Assembly: GCA_008638375.1 (NCBI GenBank)
Contig: CM018037.1
Span: 28,556,576-28,620,575, forward strand
DNA length: 64,000 nucleotides
Direction: 5' to 3'
DNA from: Nyssa sinensis
Taxonomy: Eukaryota; Streptophyta; Magnoliopsida; Cornales; Nyssaceae
The notes under the pieces are model-generated. The model made no database searches. It was given only the letters and a program-made list of their open reading frames with translations, and was not told the origin of the DNA. A program made the translations under genes and the position numbers. Below, piece by piece: positions 1 to 11,356 of this stretch; the stretch's first letter is position 1; each line of letters opens with the position of its first letter.

Positions 1-1765
1 CCTGATAAGACTCTCACATCCGAAGCACCAAAAGAGTCAGAACCAGTGATAGCTCCGACTACTCATGAGCCAAAACTCAATCCTGATCAGGTAAAAAATC
101 TTGATGATTTACCCATTGCTCTTAGAAAACAGCCTCGTACATGTACTCTCTATCCTATTTCAAAATTTGTATCATACAATTCTCTTTCTGCCAAGTATTG
201 TGCTTTTACGTCTAACCTTGACAGAATTCAGATTCCTAAGAATATTCAAGAAGTCTTGGAGGTCCCAGAATGGAGAGAAGCAGTGATGGAAGAAATAAGG
301 GCATTGGAAAAAAATGGAACTTGGGAGGTGATGACTTTGCCAAAAGGAAAGAAACCAGTGGGCTGTAAGTGGGTATTCACGGTGAAGTACAAGGCAGATG
401 GGACAGTAGACCGGTATAAAGCCCGCTTAGTTGCAAAGGGGTTCACTCAGACATACGGTATTGACTATACTGAGACATTCGCACCAGTTGCAAAACTAAA
501 TACTATACGGGTTATCTTGTCCTTGGCAGCAAACCTGGACTGGCCACTCCATCAGTTTGACATCAAGAATGCTTTTCTGAATGGTGAGCTAGAGGAAGAA
601 GTGTTCATGACGCTACCACCAGGATTTTACAAGAGGGAGGAAACCAGAGTATGTAAATTGAAGAAATCTCTGTATGGACTCAAACAATCACCGAGAGCGT
701 GGTTTGATAGATTTGCAAAGGTGATGAAGAATCAAGGATACCAACAGGGACAGTCAGATCATACAATGTTCTTCAAACAATCTGATGATGGAAGGAGGAC
801 CATCCTGATCGTACATGTCGACGATATCATTCTCATTGGAGATAACACAGGAGAGGTGGAAAGATTGAAGGAGGTCTTAGCCACATAATTTAAGGTAAAA
901 AAACCTAGGCCAAATGCGATACTTTCTGGGAATGGAACTTGCCAGATCAAGAAAAGGAATCAGTGTCTCCCAGAGAAAGTATGTTCTTGACCTTTTGACT
1001 GAGACTAGTATGCTTGGTTGCAAACCAAGCGATACTCTAATCGAAGCAGGAAAAAGAGTGGGAGACGTTGGAAAACCTGTTGATAGAGAAAGATATCAGA
1101 GACTAGTAGGTAAATTGATCTACCTATCTCACACTAGACCTGACATTACTTTTGCTGTTAGTGTGGTCAGTCAGCACATGCATTCACCAAAGGAGAGTCA
1201 CCTAGAAGCGGTATATAAGATTCTCAGATATCTGAAAGGTTTTCCAGGGCGAGGTCTATTCTTTAAAAAAGGAGACAGTAGGAAGATAGAGATCTATACC
1301 GATGCAGATTGGGCAGGATCAGCAGAAGACAGAAGGTCTACTATCGGCTACTGTACCTACATTTGGGAAAATCTAGTAGCATGGAGGAGTAAGAAGCAAA
1401 GTGTAGTAGCCAGAAGTAGTGCCGAGGCTAAATTCAGAGCAGTTGCACAAGGAATGTGTGAAGGACTATGGTTACAAAAGCTTTTGGAGGAACTACATGT
1501 CATAGTAGAGCTTCCCATCAAACTTTATTGCGATAACAAAGCGGCTATCAGCATTTCCCATAACCCTGTCCAACATGACAGGACTAAACATATAGAAGTT
1601 GAGAGGCACTTCATAAAGGAGAAAATTGAAAAAGGAACAATCTGCATGACCTATATTCCTACAAGAGAACAATTAGCAGATATATTTACTAAGGGATTAC
1701 AGAGAACCAACTTTGAAGAGTATATTTGCAAGTTGGACATGATCAACATCTATGATCCAACTTGA
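1..1765 (+). pseudogene. Ty1/copia pol remnant: reverse transcriptase and RNase H
   Basis: This is the 3' half of a plant Ty1/copia polyprotein; the 5' part lies outside the window. The reverse transcriptase domain begins around base 260 (motifs KWVFTVKYKADG, RLVAKGFTQ, FDIKNAFLNGEL, SLYGLKQSPRAW). Its catalytic box reads HVDD where most copia elements have YVDD. The RNase H part (TDADWAGS, AWRSKKQSVVARSSAEA, CDNKAAIS, QLADIFTKGL) ends at the stop at 1763-1765. Two lesions separate the halves: a TAA at 886-888 where related elements have a Glu codon, and a single-base expansion of the A run at about 897-903 that shifts the frame. The element therefore cannot make an intact polyprotein. It sits in an intron of the HEXO1 gene, in the same orientation. 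Family assignment is by motif and is very secure. Confidence 0.95.
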
Positions 1766-1772
1766 GGGAGAG

Positions 1773-1995
1773 TGTGGAAATCCTGGATGATTTGAAGAAG
1801 ATTTAAAGGAGATTGAGGCCACAATAAAATCTGATCTTTAGGCTGATTTTTTGGGTTGACCTTTATGTTTCCATATTTGATTCTTTTTGTACATATTAAA
1901 TAGGACCATGTATGTAAAGAATTAATATACAATTTCTGGAGAATAGAATTTAATTTCCATTCTCTTTCTCTTCAATACTGCTGAACTGTTTCTCA
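1773..1995 (+). mobile_element. 3' LTR of the left-edge copia element
   Basis: A purine-rich tract (ttgagggagagtg, 1762-1774) directly after the RNase H stop is the polypurine tract, and the LTR begins with TG at about 1773. A CA end is proposed at 1995, giving a short LTR of about 223 bp. The 5' LTR and upstream target duplication are outside the window, so the right border is a best guess from the TG...CA rule. Confidence 0.65.
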
Positions 1996-2698
1996 TAAAT
2001 TAATACCCTCTAGATTGACCTTTGCTTCTCTTTCTTTAAGTTTGCTATTAATCATTTTCTTGCTGTGGTTTTTAGAGCTTAAAACTGTTATATCTTCTGT
2101 CCTCAGCTCGAGGAATCATGTTAAAGGATAAAATACAACTATAGTAATGAATCTAAGAGATACCATACATGACCTCTTAATGAAAATTTGCAATTTTTAA
2201 AGCAAGGTGTAGTTTTCTTGTTTATTCAAATGATCAGAAAATGCATCTGCCAATAATTGAATCCATTATGGAAAAGCTTTGCTGATAAAACAGTGTACTT
2301 ATTTGCTCAGTAATTGGTTTTTAAATTGTGGGTTTAAACTATTACAGTAGTATTGTATATAATATTAGTTAACTTCATTAAGGTTAGTTTAGTCCTTGGT
2401 TCTTTTGTTAAGCCCTGCTATAAAGGGTAGTTTACTATTCTTTTATTTAGGTTTTCTCATTTTGTATCACAATCATTTTATAGAAATAAGAGTCTCTCTT
2501 CTTTCTCTTCTATTTTCATTGTTGGAATTAAGTTTTCATAAACATGTAGATTGACTCCCCCCCCCCCAAAGACACACATGCACATGAAACTTTTTCTTAG
2601 ATATTGGTGTTACCCTCAAACAGCAAATTTTGTGTTTCTCTGTCTTCTGATATTTTTTATTAATTTCTTTTAATTTGTTGAAATGGTTTATTTTACAG
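1996..2698. other. HEXO1 intron sequence
   Basis: AT-rich intronic sequence between the copia LTR and the 34-nt HEXO1 exon. I looked for the upstream GH20 exon with the catalytic Asp-Glu pair (family pattern GGDE) and did not find it, so that exon must lie left of the window. A C9 run occurs at about 2559-2567. Confidence 0.6.
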
Positions 2699-2732
2699 AT
2701 TGTTGGAATTCTACTCCACATGTGAAGCAATG
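2699..2732 (+). CDS. HEXO1: HEXO1 34-nt micro-exon
   Basis: The acceptor ttttacag ends at 2698 and the donor gtacat starts at 2733. The exon begins with the last two bases of an Asp codon, encodes CWNSTPHVKQ and leaves TG of a Trp codon that the next exon (4297) completes. It is too short for ORF-based gene calling and was recognised by matching the conserved HEXO stretch that follows the GGDE motif. Confidence 0.88.
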
Positions 2733-4910
2733 GTACATCCCTCACCTTTTTTTGTTAATTATCCTTGACCACTTGTATAATGCTTTAAAATTCCTGTTTG
2801 TAACTGTTGCATTTATTAAGCAATAGAGGGCTTGAAACAGACTACTGAGAGTAGATTATGTTAAGGACCTGGCAGAAAGCTTGACCTGTACAAGTTGGGT
2901 AACCTATATAAGTTAGATTGCTTTTTTGGTTAGCATGGCATTGTCATACAAGTTATGTTGTCATGATTTAGAACCTTATTCTTTAGAAGCCTAGAAACAT
3001 CTTCCCTAGAGTGGCAGGCTTGTAACATTTTTGGCTTGGACAGTTTATTTCTCAAGAAAACATCATATAGGATTGGCATCTTGGTCCACATGCCATATAT
3101 GGAGACAAATCTCCGTTATTTTGTTTTGCTCATTGTTATTCATGTACCATGTGTACGGGGGAATACATCTTACAATAGTTGAACGAAATCGCAAAAAAAA
3201 AAATGAAAGGACATACAGTTCCTTGGTGAATGTTTGATTTCATCTCTGGGTTCATAAACTTATCACAGATTTTTGAAAATTTTCCTATAAGAATTTTTAT
3301 TTGATACATATGTTATTCAAAGTTTGGTTTGGAAGTAGGTGAACATTATCCTCTTATTAAGCCATCATTAACAACCAACTTTTCTAAAAGTTTAATCTGT
3401 CAGAAAGAATGGGACTAAAATATTTATATCCTCCTACATGTCGCCTCATATGTGTCCAGTGTCCAGACTCTCCACCATGAGTGAGTCAGACACATGTATC
3501 AACTATAATTCTCATTTTTCAGGGAGGCACTGAGATTTGATCTCAGAACCTTGTCTACTTTGTACCAGGTAAACAACCGACTGCTTTAAAAACTTAAGCT
3601 TTTGGTATAGTTGGTTGTTAATATAAAACAAATAAAAATAATGGAGAAGAAGAATGGATTTAATTGAAATTCTTGAAATATATACACACACACACACACA
3701 CAACTCTGAGAAGGGTTTTTATAGGAATAGAACTATTATTGTAACAGAAGTAAAATCAAATCTGGCGAAAATTAATCTAATGAAATTATAGTTTTTCCTA
3801 ATCTAATATTTCCCTATTTCAGAAATAAGACTTTTATTATTGAATTCCAATTTAATATTATCAATTTTCCTAATTAGAAGGATGTGATGAGATGCAGCAT
3901 CTTTGATTTGGCATGTCTCTCATATTATTACAATATCCCCCAATCATATTCCCATACAGTCCCCCTCACTTACTGTACAAATTCATTGCATTTGTCAATG
4001 TTGTATGATATAAATTTCTAGTTGTGTGCTTATAAATGCTTGAGCAATTTGATAACAACATACAAAGAGTAGAGATTACCACTTGGCATGTCATGGTATT
4101 GGATCAGGGAACTGTCATCACTTTCCTCATGATGCCTTTTGTATCTTTAACTTGTGCACTGAAAAACTAGAACACAGGGGGTTTATGTCCTTTCTAACTG
4201 AGAGCCCAGTGTTTATTCAATCATGACTTCTATGAGTCTGACATCAATATTGAGGTTGGTATCATTCGTGTTTGTTATGTACAATTCCATATACAGGCTT
4301 CAAGATCGAAACATGACTACTAAAGAGGCATATCAATATTTTGTACTCAGAGCTCAAGAAATAGCAATATCAAAAAACTGGACCCCTGTCAACTGGTATG
4401 CCCTGATTTTATACCAAAATAATTCTTGTTAGGATATCTAATATAGCTTGTGCCATACATTTCTTTTTATCTTTCGCAATACTTATCATTTTCTCAACAA
4501 TGTTAGAAACTTATCATTTTTGGATGTCAGGATTCTTTCCAGCTTTTTTACTCCTTTGTTCACTTTGTAAGTTACTTGAGTTGTATAGAAAGAATATAGT
4601 TTGAGACTTCTATATGCTCAATTGTGTACATGGTTTTCACCCCCTCTTGCACTGTGTTTATAATACAATGCTTCCTCGTCATTTTTTTTAAAAAAGGAAC
4701 TGCAATAGTTAGTTCAGTTGTTTGTTCTTGGATCTTTTGGAAATTTTAGGAAAGTTTTGGGAGGTCAATAAAAAATCTGGAAAAGGATAGCATGTAATGA
4801 AGTTTAAATTTTGATATTTTTCTATTTTATTTACACTCTAATCAGAAGACATTCATTACTTCTAGAAACATTCATTAGTTAATAAAGGGATAAACAACTA
4901 TGGAGAATAC

Positions 4911-4949
<39 letters not shown>

Positions 4950-5737
4950 TCTGGTGACATGTTTAAGTTGCATATATTTACTACTTACACAATTCTTTCA
5001 AATATCCACGGCAAGATGTGATTGATATGAATCCTCTTTGTCTTAGGGAAGAAACATTCAACGCATTCGCGTCGAACCTGAACCCACAGACTGTGGTGCA
5101 TAATTGGTGAGTTTCTGATTGGATCAACGTGTACTCTTCACAGTAATATCAATCTGCAAGTGTTATGGTTATCACGTAATGAATTAATTTTATGTATTGC
5201 TGTAGGTTGGGCGCAGGTGTTTGTCCAAAGGCTGTTGCAAAAGGTTACAGATGTATTTTCAGCAACCAAGGTGTTTGGTACCTTGACCACCTGGATATCC
5301 CTTGGGATGGTGTCTATAATGCTGAGCCATTGGAAGGAATAAAGGATGCTTCTGAGCAACAGCTCGTACTTGGAGGAGAAGTTTGCATCTGGGGTGAGAG
5401 AGTTGATGCCTCAAACGTTCAACAAACAATATGGCCTCGAGCTGCTGCAGCTGCAGGTATGTGTATTGTAAAAGTAGATCAGCAGTTGAAACCTACACCC
5501 AAGGAACTTACATAGTTGGAGTCTGATCACATCAGCTAGTAGTAGAGCATATGTTATGATTTTAAGATTTAATAATTTATATAAAGTAGTATTCTAATTC
5601 ATGACCTTTGTTAGAGATAGTGGGTCATATTCTTATAATATGTGAAACAAGTATATAGGCCTTATGTGCTCCGCCCTGCACATAAGGCCCATTCGGTTAA
5701 ACCGAATTGTGTTGGCAGGAACGAATAATAGTTTTTT

Positions 5738-5768
<31 letters not shown>

Positions 5769-8700
5769 GTGGGTGACCGCATGATACGATAAGGGTATAT
5801 TGTAAAATTTCAATATACTGGGTTAGGGTTAGGGTTTTAACTGCGAGTCAATATAAATATATTTTAACCTTATTTTTTGAATAGTGAAGAATACGGCCGC
5901 TCCCGTGTAAGCAGGCTCATCGCCGAACAACGTAAATTCTCAGTGTCTTTTTGTCTTATCTCTAACTTTTGTTGCATAGATTGTTAATTCACAACAACTG
6001 GTATTAAAGTTGTTGGTCAAATCAATGGAAGTAAACACTTCTGTTGTCAAGGCCGATGTGGTGAAGTTCGATGGAACTAAGAATTTTAGATTGTGGCAGG
6101 GAAGGGTGAAGGATCTATTGGTATAACAAGGTTTAGTGAAATATATTGGAAAACGAAGAAATTAAAGAAGTTGATTGATGATGAATGGGAAGAGATTAAA
6201 ATGAGAGCAGTGAGTACCATTCGGTTTTGTCTGGCAGACGAAGTTATGTACCACAACATTCATGAATAGTCGCTTTCGGGAATCTGGACAAAATTGGAGA
6301 GTTGATATATTTATAAGTCATTTACAAATTAGCTTTATTTTATACAGAAATTGTATGGGTTTAAGATGATTGATGGTGTAGATTTGACTTAAACATCAAT
6401 ACATTCAACTAGATTATCAATGATCTACTTAGAATTGATGTAAAATTTGAGGATGAAGATAAGGCATTGAAGCTCCTAACCTCACTTCTAGCTACCTACG
6501 AGCATCTGGTTACAACTCTCCTTTGGGGGAAGGAAGCTTTGGAAACAGAGGAAGTTATGGCAGCCTTGTTGGCATACAATTAGCAATCAGAGAAATCATA
6601 ATACAATTGAGTTTTGTGGTGAAAGGCTTGTAGCAAAGGGTAATTGGGATCGTCAAAGGAGAATATAAAGAGATGGGTCTGATAATAGAAACAGTCGATC
6701 AAAGTCTAAGAATAAGAATGTCTAGTGCTATAAATGCCAAAAAATAGGGCATATGAAGCGAGACTGTCTACAGAGGAAGAAGGGAAAGAAGTAGGAAATG
6801 GAGGAGGGAAAACAAAATTGAAAGAGGACATTCCCAACCTATTGATTCAATGTGGAGGCACAAGAACTTGTTGATTACTCCTAAGGGGCTAAATACTCGT
6901 CAAGGTGGAGATTGTTGGAGATAGTGGCTCATATTCCTGTAATATGTGAAACTAGTATATAGGCCTTATGTGCAGAGCAGCGCGCACAAGGCCTATGTGA
7001 CTAAATCAAATTGTGTTGCCTGTGATGAATAATAGGTTGGGGGTGCGACGGGCTTGCCCTATGCGGTAAGGCTATGAAGCACAGAAACTATTTTAGCTCA
7101 CGTGTCCGTGTCAGACACCGACACTTCTCTGACACGTGTCCGGACACTTGGATTATGGATGTTGATGATTAAATGAAGTTGTTCTTTAATTTTTATTTAA
7201 TGACTTTGTCATTTTAATATATCGTAATAATATTTTTTAAATTTGTGTGTTTTATGCTAATTTTAATTAAAATAACATTAAGTTTTATTATATTGTCATA
7301 TAAAAAATATAATTTTTTTTTATATATTTAATGTGTTTCTAACGTGTCTGTGTCATTCTTTTTTGAGAAATAACTTGTCTGGGTGTCCGTGTCCGTGTCG
7401 TATCCGTGTCCCATGTCCCGTGTCCATATCCATGCTTCTTAGCAGTACTGTAAGGGTATATTGTGAAATTTCAATATTTCGGGTTAAAGTTGAGGTTTTT
7501 AACTGCAAGGCAATATAAATATATTGTAATTTTATTTTCTGAAACATGTAAGAATATTACTGCTCCCATGGACGTAGGCACATTGCCGAAACACGTAAAT
7601 TCTCAGTGTCGTTCTCTCTCTCTAACTCTTGCTGCATAGATCGTTAATTCACAACAACCTTAATATGTACTTGCCAAAAACCCAAGAGGGAAAGACGTTA
7701 CAATGACCCGCACATTATTGGGGGAGGGTACTCACACATCCACTGGCTGCTTGGACTTCACAAGAAAATGAAATCATGTTCCTTTTCAATAGCATTAAAA
7801 AAATCCCTAAAATTGAGAAAGGTATTTTGTCTCCTCAAGTGGAAGTGGAAGTGGAAGTATATCATAAGTCATTAAATGAACCCAGGAAACACACTCCCAA
7901 ATTATTGACAATATGTTTATCAAACACAACCCTCAAGGCTCGAGCACCGGTTCTTAAGGTGGTTGTGAATTATCGATCTATGCAACAAAAGTTAGAGAGA
8001 GAGAGAGAACAACACTGAGAATTTACAGTGTGTGTGTGTGTATATATATTTGCAATTTCCATTTCTTATCCCACTTTAATATGGTTTTCTTTTCCATTAC
8101 TATATCTTATTTCCATTACAGTGATGATATAATGACATGAGATGAGAATGACTAGAATATCTTTTTTGAGAATTAGGGACCATTCTATTAAAATGGCTTC
8201 AAAACCTGATAATCTTTACTCAGTCACCATTTATCAATGTGCAACCATGAATGACAGGTATAACAACTGAGGAGAAAGGATCGTTAAGAATACTAGTGAA
8301 CACAAAATAGTTGATTAAACAAGACAAATGTAGGGGAGAGATATTTGTCCCTCTAGTCCCAAGGCTATAAGCTTCTAAAAAGTTTGGAGGAACTCTCCTG
8401 ACCTTCGTACTCTACAGGATAATAATAGGCTTTATGTCTACATCACACTACACTCATTCATGCTTTTTAGATCACTGCTTACCTATTTTATATCACCATC
8501 ATTGTACGAATTCACTTTTACTCTTTGTTACATTCACGTCTACTTTATTACATTACTTTATGTTACATCATATTTTTCGTTACAATTCCCTAAGAAGGAT
8601 TATTAGAAAATTGAGCGGATGCTCTGTCCAGGAATAGATGGGGGGGTGGCTGAGTAGTATCAAGAGCATCAAGAGGTGAATACATACATATAATGTATTG

Positions 8701-10932
8701 TTCTTTTTTTGTTTTATTCTTTCACTATTTAATTTTTTTGATAGATAGTGATAAATGTGTTAGAAACAAACGCCAAAGGGTCCCATACTCTCATGTACAA
8801 ATGACAAGAGCTAACTCTATCCTTCTTACAGTTAAGCTCCCCCAAAAAGTCTCTAACTTCCTGTTTATGGAATGATTAGTAGTTGCCACTTGCACTTGAG
8901 GCAGAGCCTTGAAATTGCATATCTTATGTAGTGAAATGTTGGAATTGTTGCCGTATGTGGATATTTTCCATATTATATTATGGAAAGTGGGAAACTTTCC
9001 TTCAGTTTAGTTGGGATTACCATTCGGAGTGGCTGCTAGGAGCAAGGCTATTTGGGATTCAGTTGTAAACAGATTTCACATATACTTGGGGGATGGAAGA
9101 TGCAATATTTGTCTAAGGCTTTGTTGAGAGAGAGGGGCAAGTTGCCATTAATAAAAGGTACGTTGAAAAGTCTTTCTGCATACTTCATGTCTTTGTTCCC
9201 TATTCTTGCTGTGGTGGAGCATAGATTGGATAAAATTCAAAGAGACTTTTTATGGAAAAGGAAGGAGGGGGAGAAGAAAATGCACCGAGTAAATTAGAAC
9301 AAGGTTTGGATTCGGGTAAAGGAGGGAGGTTTGAGGATTAAGGAGTTAAGGGTCTTCAATAAGGCCATGTTGGGGAAGTGGCATTGGTGCTTTGCAAAGG
9401 AGGACGGAGCATTGTGGAGGAGGGTGATTGATGCTAAGTATGGATGTGAGTTGAATGGGTGGTTCTCGGAGGAAGGGGAGGGTTCTCAGGGGGTGAGTCT
9501 AAGGAGGCTAAGGTGATGGGTTACTCGGTTACCTCGGAAGAGGGTCTCATTTGGAGCCCCCTTTTTAGAAGGGATCGTTTTGATTGGGGGGTGGAAGAGG
9601 TTATAGACCTATTGAGGGTGCTTCATAAACATACTCCTCAAGGAGTTGGTTTGGACGAGTTATGGTGGAAGAAAGATAAAAGTGGGAGGGTCCAAAGAGG
9701 GGCAAGAATTTTCCGTGGACAGTGGTGTGGTGTTCAAAGGCTCTGGTAAAGCTTGTTTTTTGGGGTGGATTTTAGCTTGGGGAGTGGTCCTTACAATGAA
9801 CTATCTTCAAAAGACGGGTTTAGCCTTACCGGTCGGTGTCCCATGTGCTTGTTGGAGGGAGAATCAATTAATCCCTCCTTTCTTCATTGCTCATTTGTGA
9901 ACGAAGTGTGGAACTTGTTATTTTCCCTTTTTGGATGTTGTTGGGTGATTCCGCTTTTGGTTATGAATTTTTTGAAAGGGTGGATAGGGGGTTGTGGTAA
10001 GAAGGGAGGAAAGAGGATTTGGAGAATGGTACCCATTTAATTGTTTTAGTGTTTATGAAGGGAAAGGAATAAGCGGATTTTTAAGGTAATTTGATGTCTA
10101 TTTGTAAATTTAAGGATAGGTTTTTGAAAATGTATGTTCAAAATTTTATAAATTTTTTGGATAGTACGAGACTCTAGTTTATGGGTCTCTTTTGTATACG
10201 GGTTTCCCCCCTTTTTTTGGGGGGGGGGGGGGGGGGGGGCGGTGTTAATACAAAGATTACTTGTCCAAAAAAAAAAAAAGAATTATGGACAGTACTGCCT
10301 TAAATTTGATATCGTTTAGGTATAGTGGACTGTAGACAATGGAGCCATGTAGCAGATCCCATTTGGCTGATACCAAGGCTTGTTGAGTGGACTGATTTGG
10401 GTTTTTCTTTTTATTTATTTACTTTATTATTAGTGATAAGGACCGAACTATTATTCCCCCCAGTGCCCCCACCCCTCCAAAATGGAAAAAAATTAAAAAA
10501 GATTCCATGCCGGCCTTTTTTTACTGTGCTACAACAGCTTTGGGGGCTGATCTGAGTTTTTTAACCAGGAATATTACCATCGTTCTGTTGGGGATACGCA
10601 TTATGATAGCATGCAATATTATAAATTGTTGGCTGTGAAAATTCTTTTCCAATTTGGGCTTTCTCTAGCTCTCTTTCTTTCTGCTAGGCATTTCTATTTG
10701 GGAGATTTTGGTGATTTTAGGCATGCTGTTTACTCTCTTCCTTGTTTTCCCCGTAGAGCGCTTGTGGAGTAATAGAGAGGCCACATCTGGAGTAAATACT
10801 ACACTGACTGCATTACCCAGGTTGCAATACTTCAGATGCCTCTTGACTAGGCGTGGGGTTCCGGCTGCTCCTGTTGCAAATTTTTATGCTCGAAGTGCTC
10901 CAGTCGGCCCTGGTTCTTGCTATGAGCAATAA
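2699..10932 (+). CDS. HEXO1: Beta-hexosaminidase 1-like (GH20), last five exons, partial
   Basis: Exons are 2699-2732, 4297-4395, 5047-5106, 5206-5456 and 10757-10932, all with AG/GT borders and in-phase joins; together they give 205 residues and a TAA stop at 10930-10932. GH20 beta-N-acetylhexosaminidases remove terminal GlcNAc/GalNAc; plant HEXO1 is a vacuolar enzyme that trims N-glycans to paucimannosidic forms. Visible landmarks in order are CWNSTPHVKQW, AYQYFVLRAQEIA, NWTPVNWEETF, TVVHNW, CIFSNQGVWYLDHLD, LVLGGEVCIWGE, QTIWPRAAAAAERLW, and the C-terminus RGVPAAPVANFYAR...GPGSCYEQ. These match HEXO1 better than HEXO2 or HEXO3. The catalytic Asp-Glu pair is encoded upstream of the window. 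No frameshift or stop is seen in these exons, so the gene looks functional despite large TE-filled introns. The intron before the last exon is 5.3 kb. Confidence 0.93.
2733..4296. other. HEXO1 intron with (CA)n microsatellite
   Basis: A 1.56-kb AT-rich intron between the 34-nt exon and the exon at 4297. It holds a (CA)n run at about 3684-3702. Bases 3420-3580 look like a degenerate reverse-strand repeat, but I could not name the family. Confidence 0.55.
4915..4947. repeat. (GA)n microsatellite in HEXO1 intron
   Basis: About 16 uninterrupted GA units just upstream of the exon that starts at 5047. Confidence 0.95.
5609..5996 (+). repeat. 5' LTR of the gag-only copia element
   Basis: Begins tgttagagatagtgg and ends cacaaca; 388 bp. 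It contains a T15-G21 low-complexity stretch at about 5733-5769 and two telomere-like ttaggg units at 5822-5836 that the 3' LTR lacks. The primer-binding site follows within two bases. Confidence 0.88.
6025..6900 (+). pseudogene. Decayed copia gag
   Basis: From the ATG at 6025 the reading begins MEVNTSVVKADVVKFDGTKN, followed by FRLWQGRVKDLL, the typical start of a copia UBN2-type gag. A TAA follows shortly after (about 6124), and several more stops and frame changes occur. A CCHC zinc knuckle is readable at 6726-6767 (CYKCQKIGHMKRDC; C-X2-C-X4-H-X4-C). The 3' LTR begins about 145 bp later, so all pol sequence is missing. Confidence 0.88.
6913..7656 (+). repeat. 3' LTR of the gag-only copia element, split by a nested insertion
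   Basis: Begins tgttggagatagtgg and ends cacaaca like the 5' LTR, but is 744 bp. The extra length is the nested element at 7074-7441; without it the two LTRs have nearly equal lengths and align with many point differences, implying an old insertion. Confidence 0.87.
7074..7441. mobile_element. Mutator-like MITE nested in the copia 3' LTR
   Basis: It is absent from the 5' LTR, which acts as an empty site. The ends read atgaagcacaga... and ...tccatgcttctta, short imperfect inverted repeats (GAAGCAYRGA). The interior starts and ends with GTGTCCG/GACACG-rich blocks. A second member of the family lies at 24391-24824 with a clean 9-10-bp target duplication. The duplication here is too diverged to prove. 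Confidence 0.72.
7662..8929. other. HEXO1 intron, no gene seen
   Basis: Intronic sequence between the gag-only copia element and the LINE. It holds a short (TG)n(TA)n run at about 8028-8050. No protein homology or element border was recognised. Confidence 0.5.
8930..10279 (+). mobile_element. 5'-truncated L1-type LINE fragment (RT end and zf-RVT)
   Basis: Readable blocks, in shifting frames, are LGLPFGVAARSKAIWDSVV, GGWKMQYLSK, YFMSLFPI, KIQRDFLWKR, and further down CPMCLLEGE...FLHC...VWNLLFSLFGC. These are the C-terminal part of a plant LINE reverse transcriptase and its zinc-binding zf-RVT region. The 3' end is typical of plant LINEs: a tail ending ttaatacaaagattacttgtcc plus an A13 run (10267-10279). 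A T7/G20 low-complexity tract occurs at about 10212-10239. Frameshifts and stops make it inactive. It is in sense orientation in the HEXO1 intron. Confidence 0.88.
10325..10395 (+). mobile_element. Possible RTE-type LINE/SINE 3' tail remnant
   Basis: The stretch around gtagacaatggagccatgta and the following gcagatcccatttggctgat resembles the common plant RTE-type 3' end (gccgaccccatt...gggataaggcttgttg). It is short and diverged, so this is a weak call. Confidence 0.35.
10757..10932 (+). CDS. HEXO1: HEXO1 terminal coding exon
   Basis: The acceptor ccccgtag ends at 10756. The first two bases complete the Glu codon begun at 5456, giving the continuous family motif AAAAAERLW across a 5.3-kb intron. 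The exon runs through NTTLTALPRLQYFRCLL and ends GSCYEQ-stop, as in plant HEXO1. AT-rich 3' UTR follows, probably ending before about 11120. Confidence 0.92.
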
Positions 10933-11310
10933 TTCTTATAATTTCATACATTTGAAGCTGCATTTTCTACTCTGTAAAATATAATATTTTCAAGCTCCTC
11001 CCACATATCAATTTTTTCTACTACTAAACTCCAGCATCCATGTAAGTGTTTGATATGTGGCCATTGTAATTTCGAGACATCCTGAGTGTTGTTGTTTGTT
11101 GTTCTCTTTTCTTATAAAAAAAATAAAAAGAAAGAAAGAAAAAATTCAAGGGTGGTGGTTGTTAAGATATACAAATGTTAGTTTTTTTCGTTCTTTCTAT
11201 TTACATGTTTCTGGGTTTTTTTTTTAAATCATTAATAGCATGGTCATACATTCACACAACTTTTACCCCTAGTCCATTCAGTGAAGTCATAGATGGACAT
11301 GTGAAATACA

Positions 11311-11356
<46 letters not shown>

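Larger units (their letters stand above)
5609..7656 (+). mobile_element. Small non-autonomous copia element (gag only, no pol)
   Basis: Two related LTRs flank a 916-bp interior. The element is bounded by a perfect 5-bp target duplication, acctt at 5604-5608 and at 7657-7661, which fixes both ends. The interior has a primer-binding site (tggtattaaag, from 5998, initiator-Met tRNA type), a decayed gag with a zinc knuckle, and a polypurine stretch just before the 3' LTR. There is no protease, integrase, RT or RNase H. It is inserted in the last HEXO1 intron in the sense orientation. The size lies between TRIM and LARD classes; a gag-only deletion derivative of a copia element is the simplest description. 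Confidence 0.9.

Noticed and set aside
3420..3580. Possible reverse-strand SINE with a B-box-like agatttgatctcagaacctt
   Set aside because: No A box, tail or target duplication could be recognised, so it is not reported as an element.
5815..5840. Telomere-like ggttagggttagggtt
   Set aside because: Only two units, inside an LTR and not conserved in its partner LTR; not an interstitial telomere.
9052..10040. Several overlapping plus-strand open frames that might be host exons
   Set aside because: They are fragments of one frameshifted LINE (RT end and zf-RVT) with a LINE 3' tail and poly-A.
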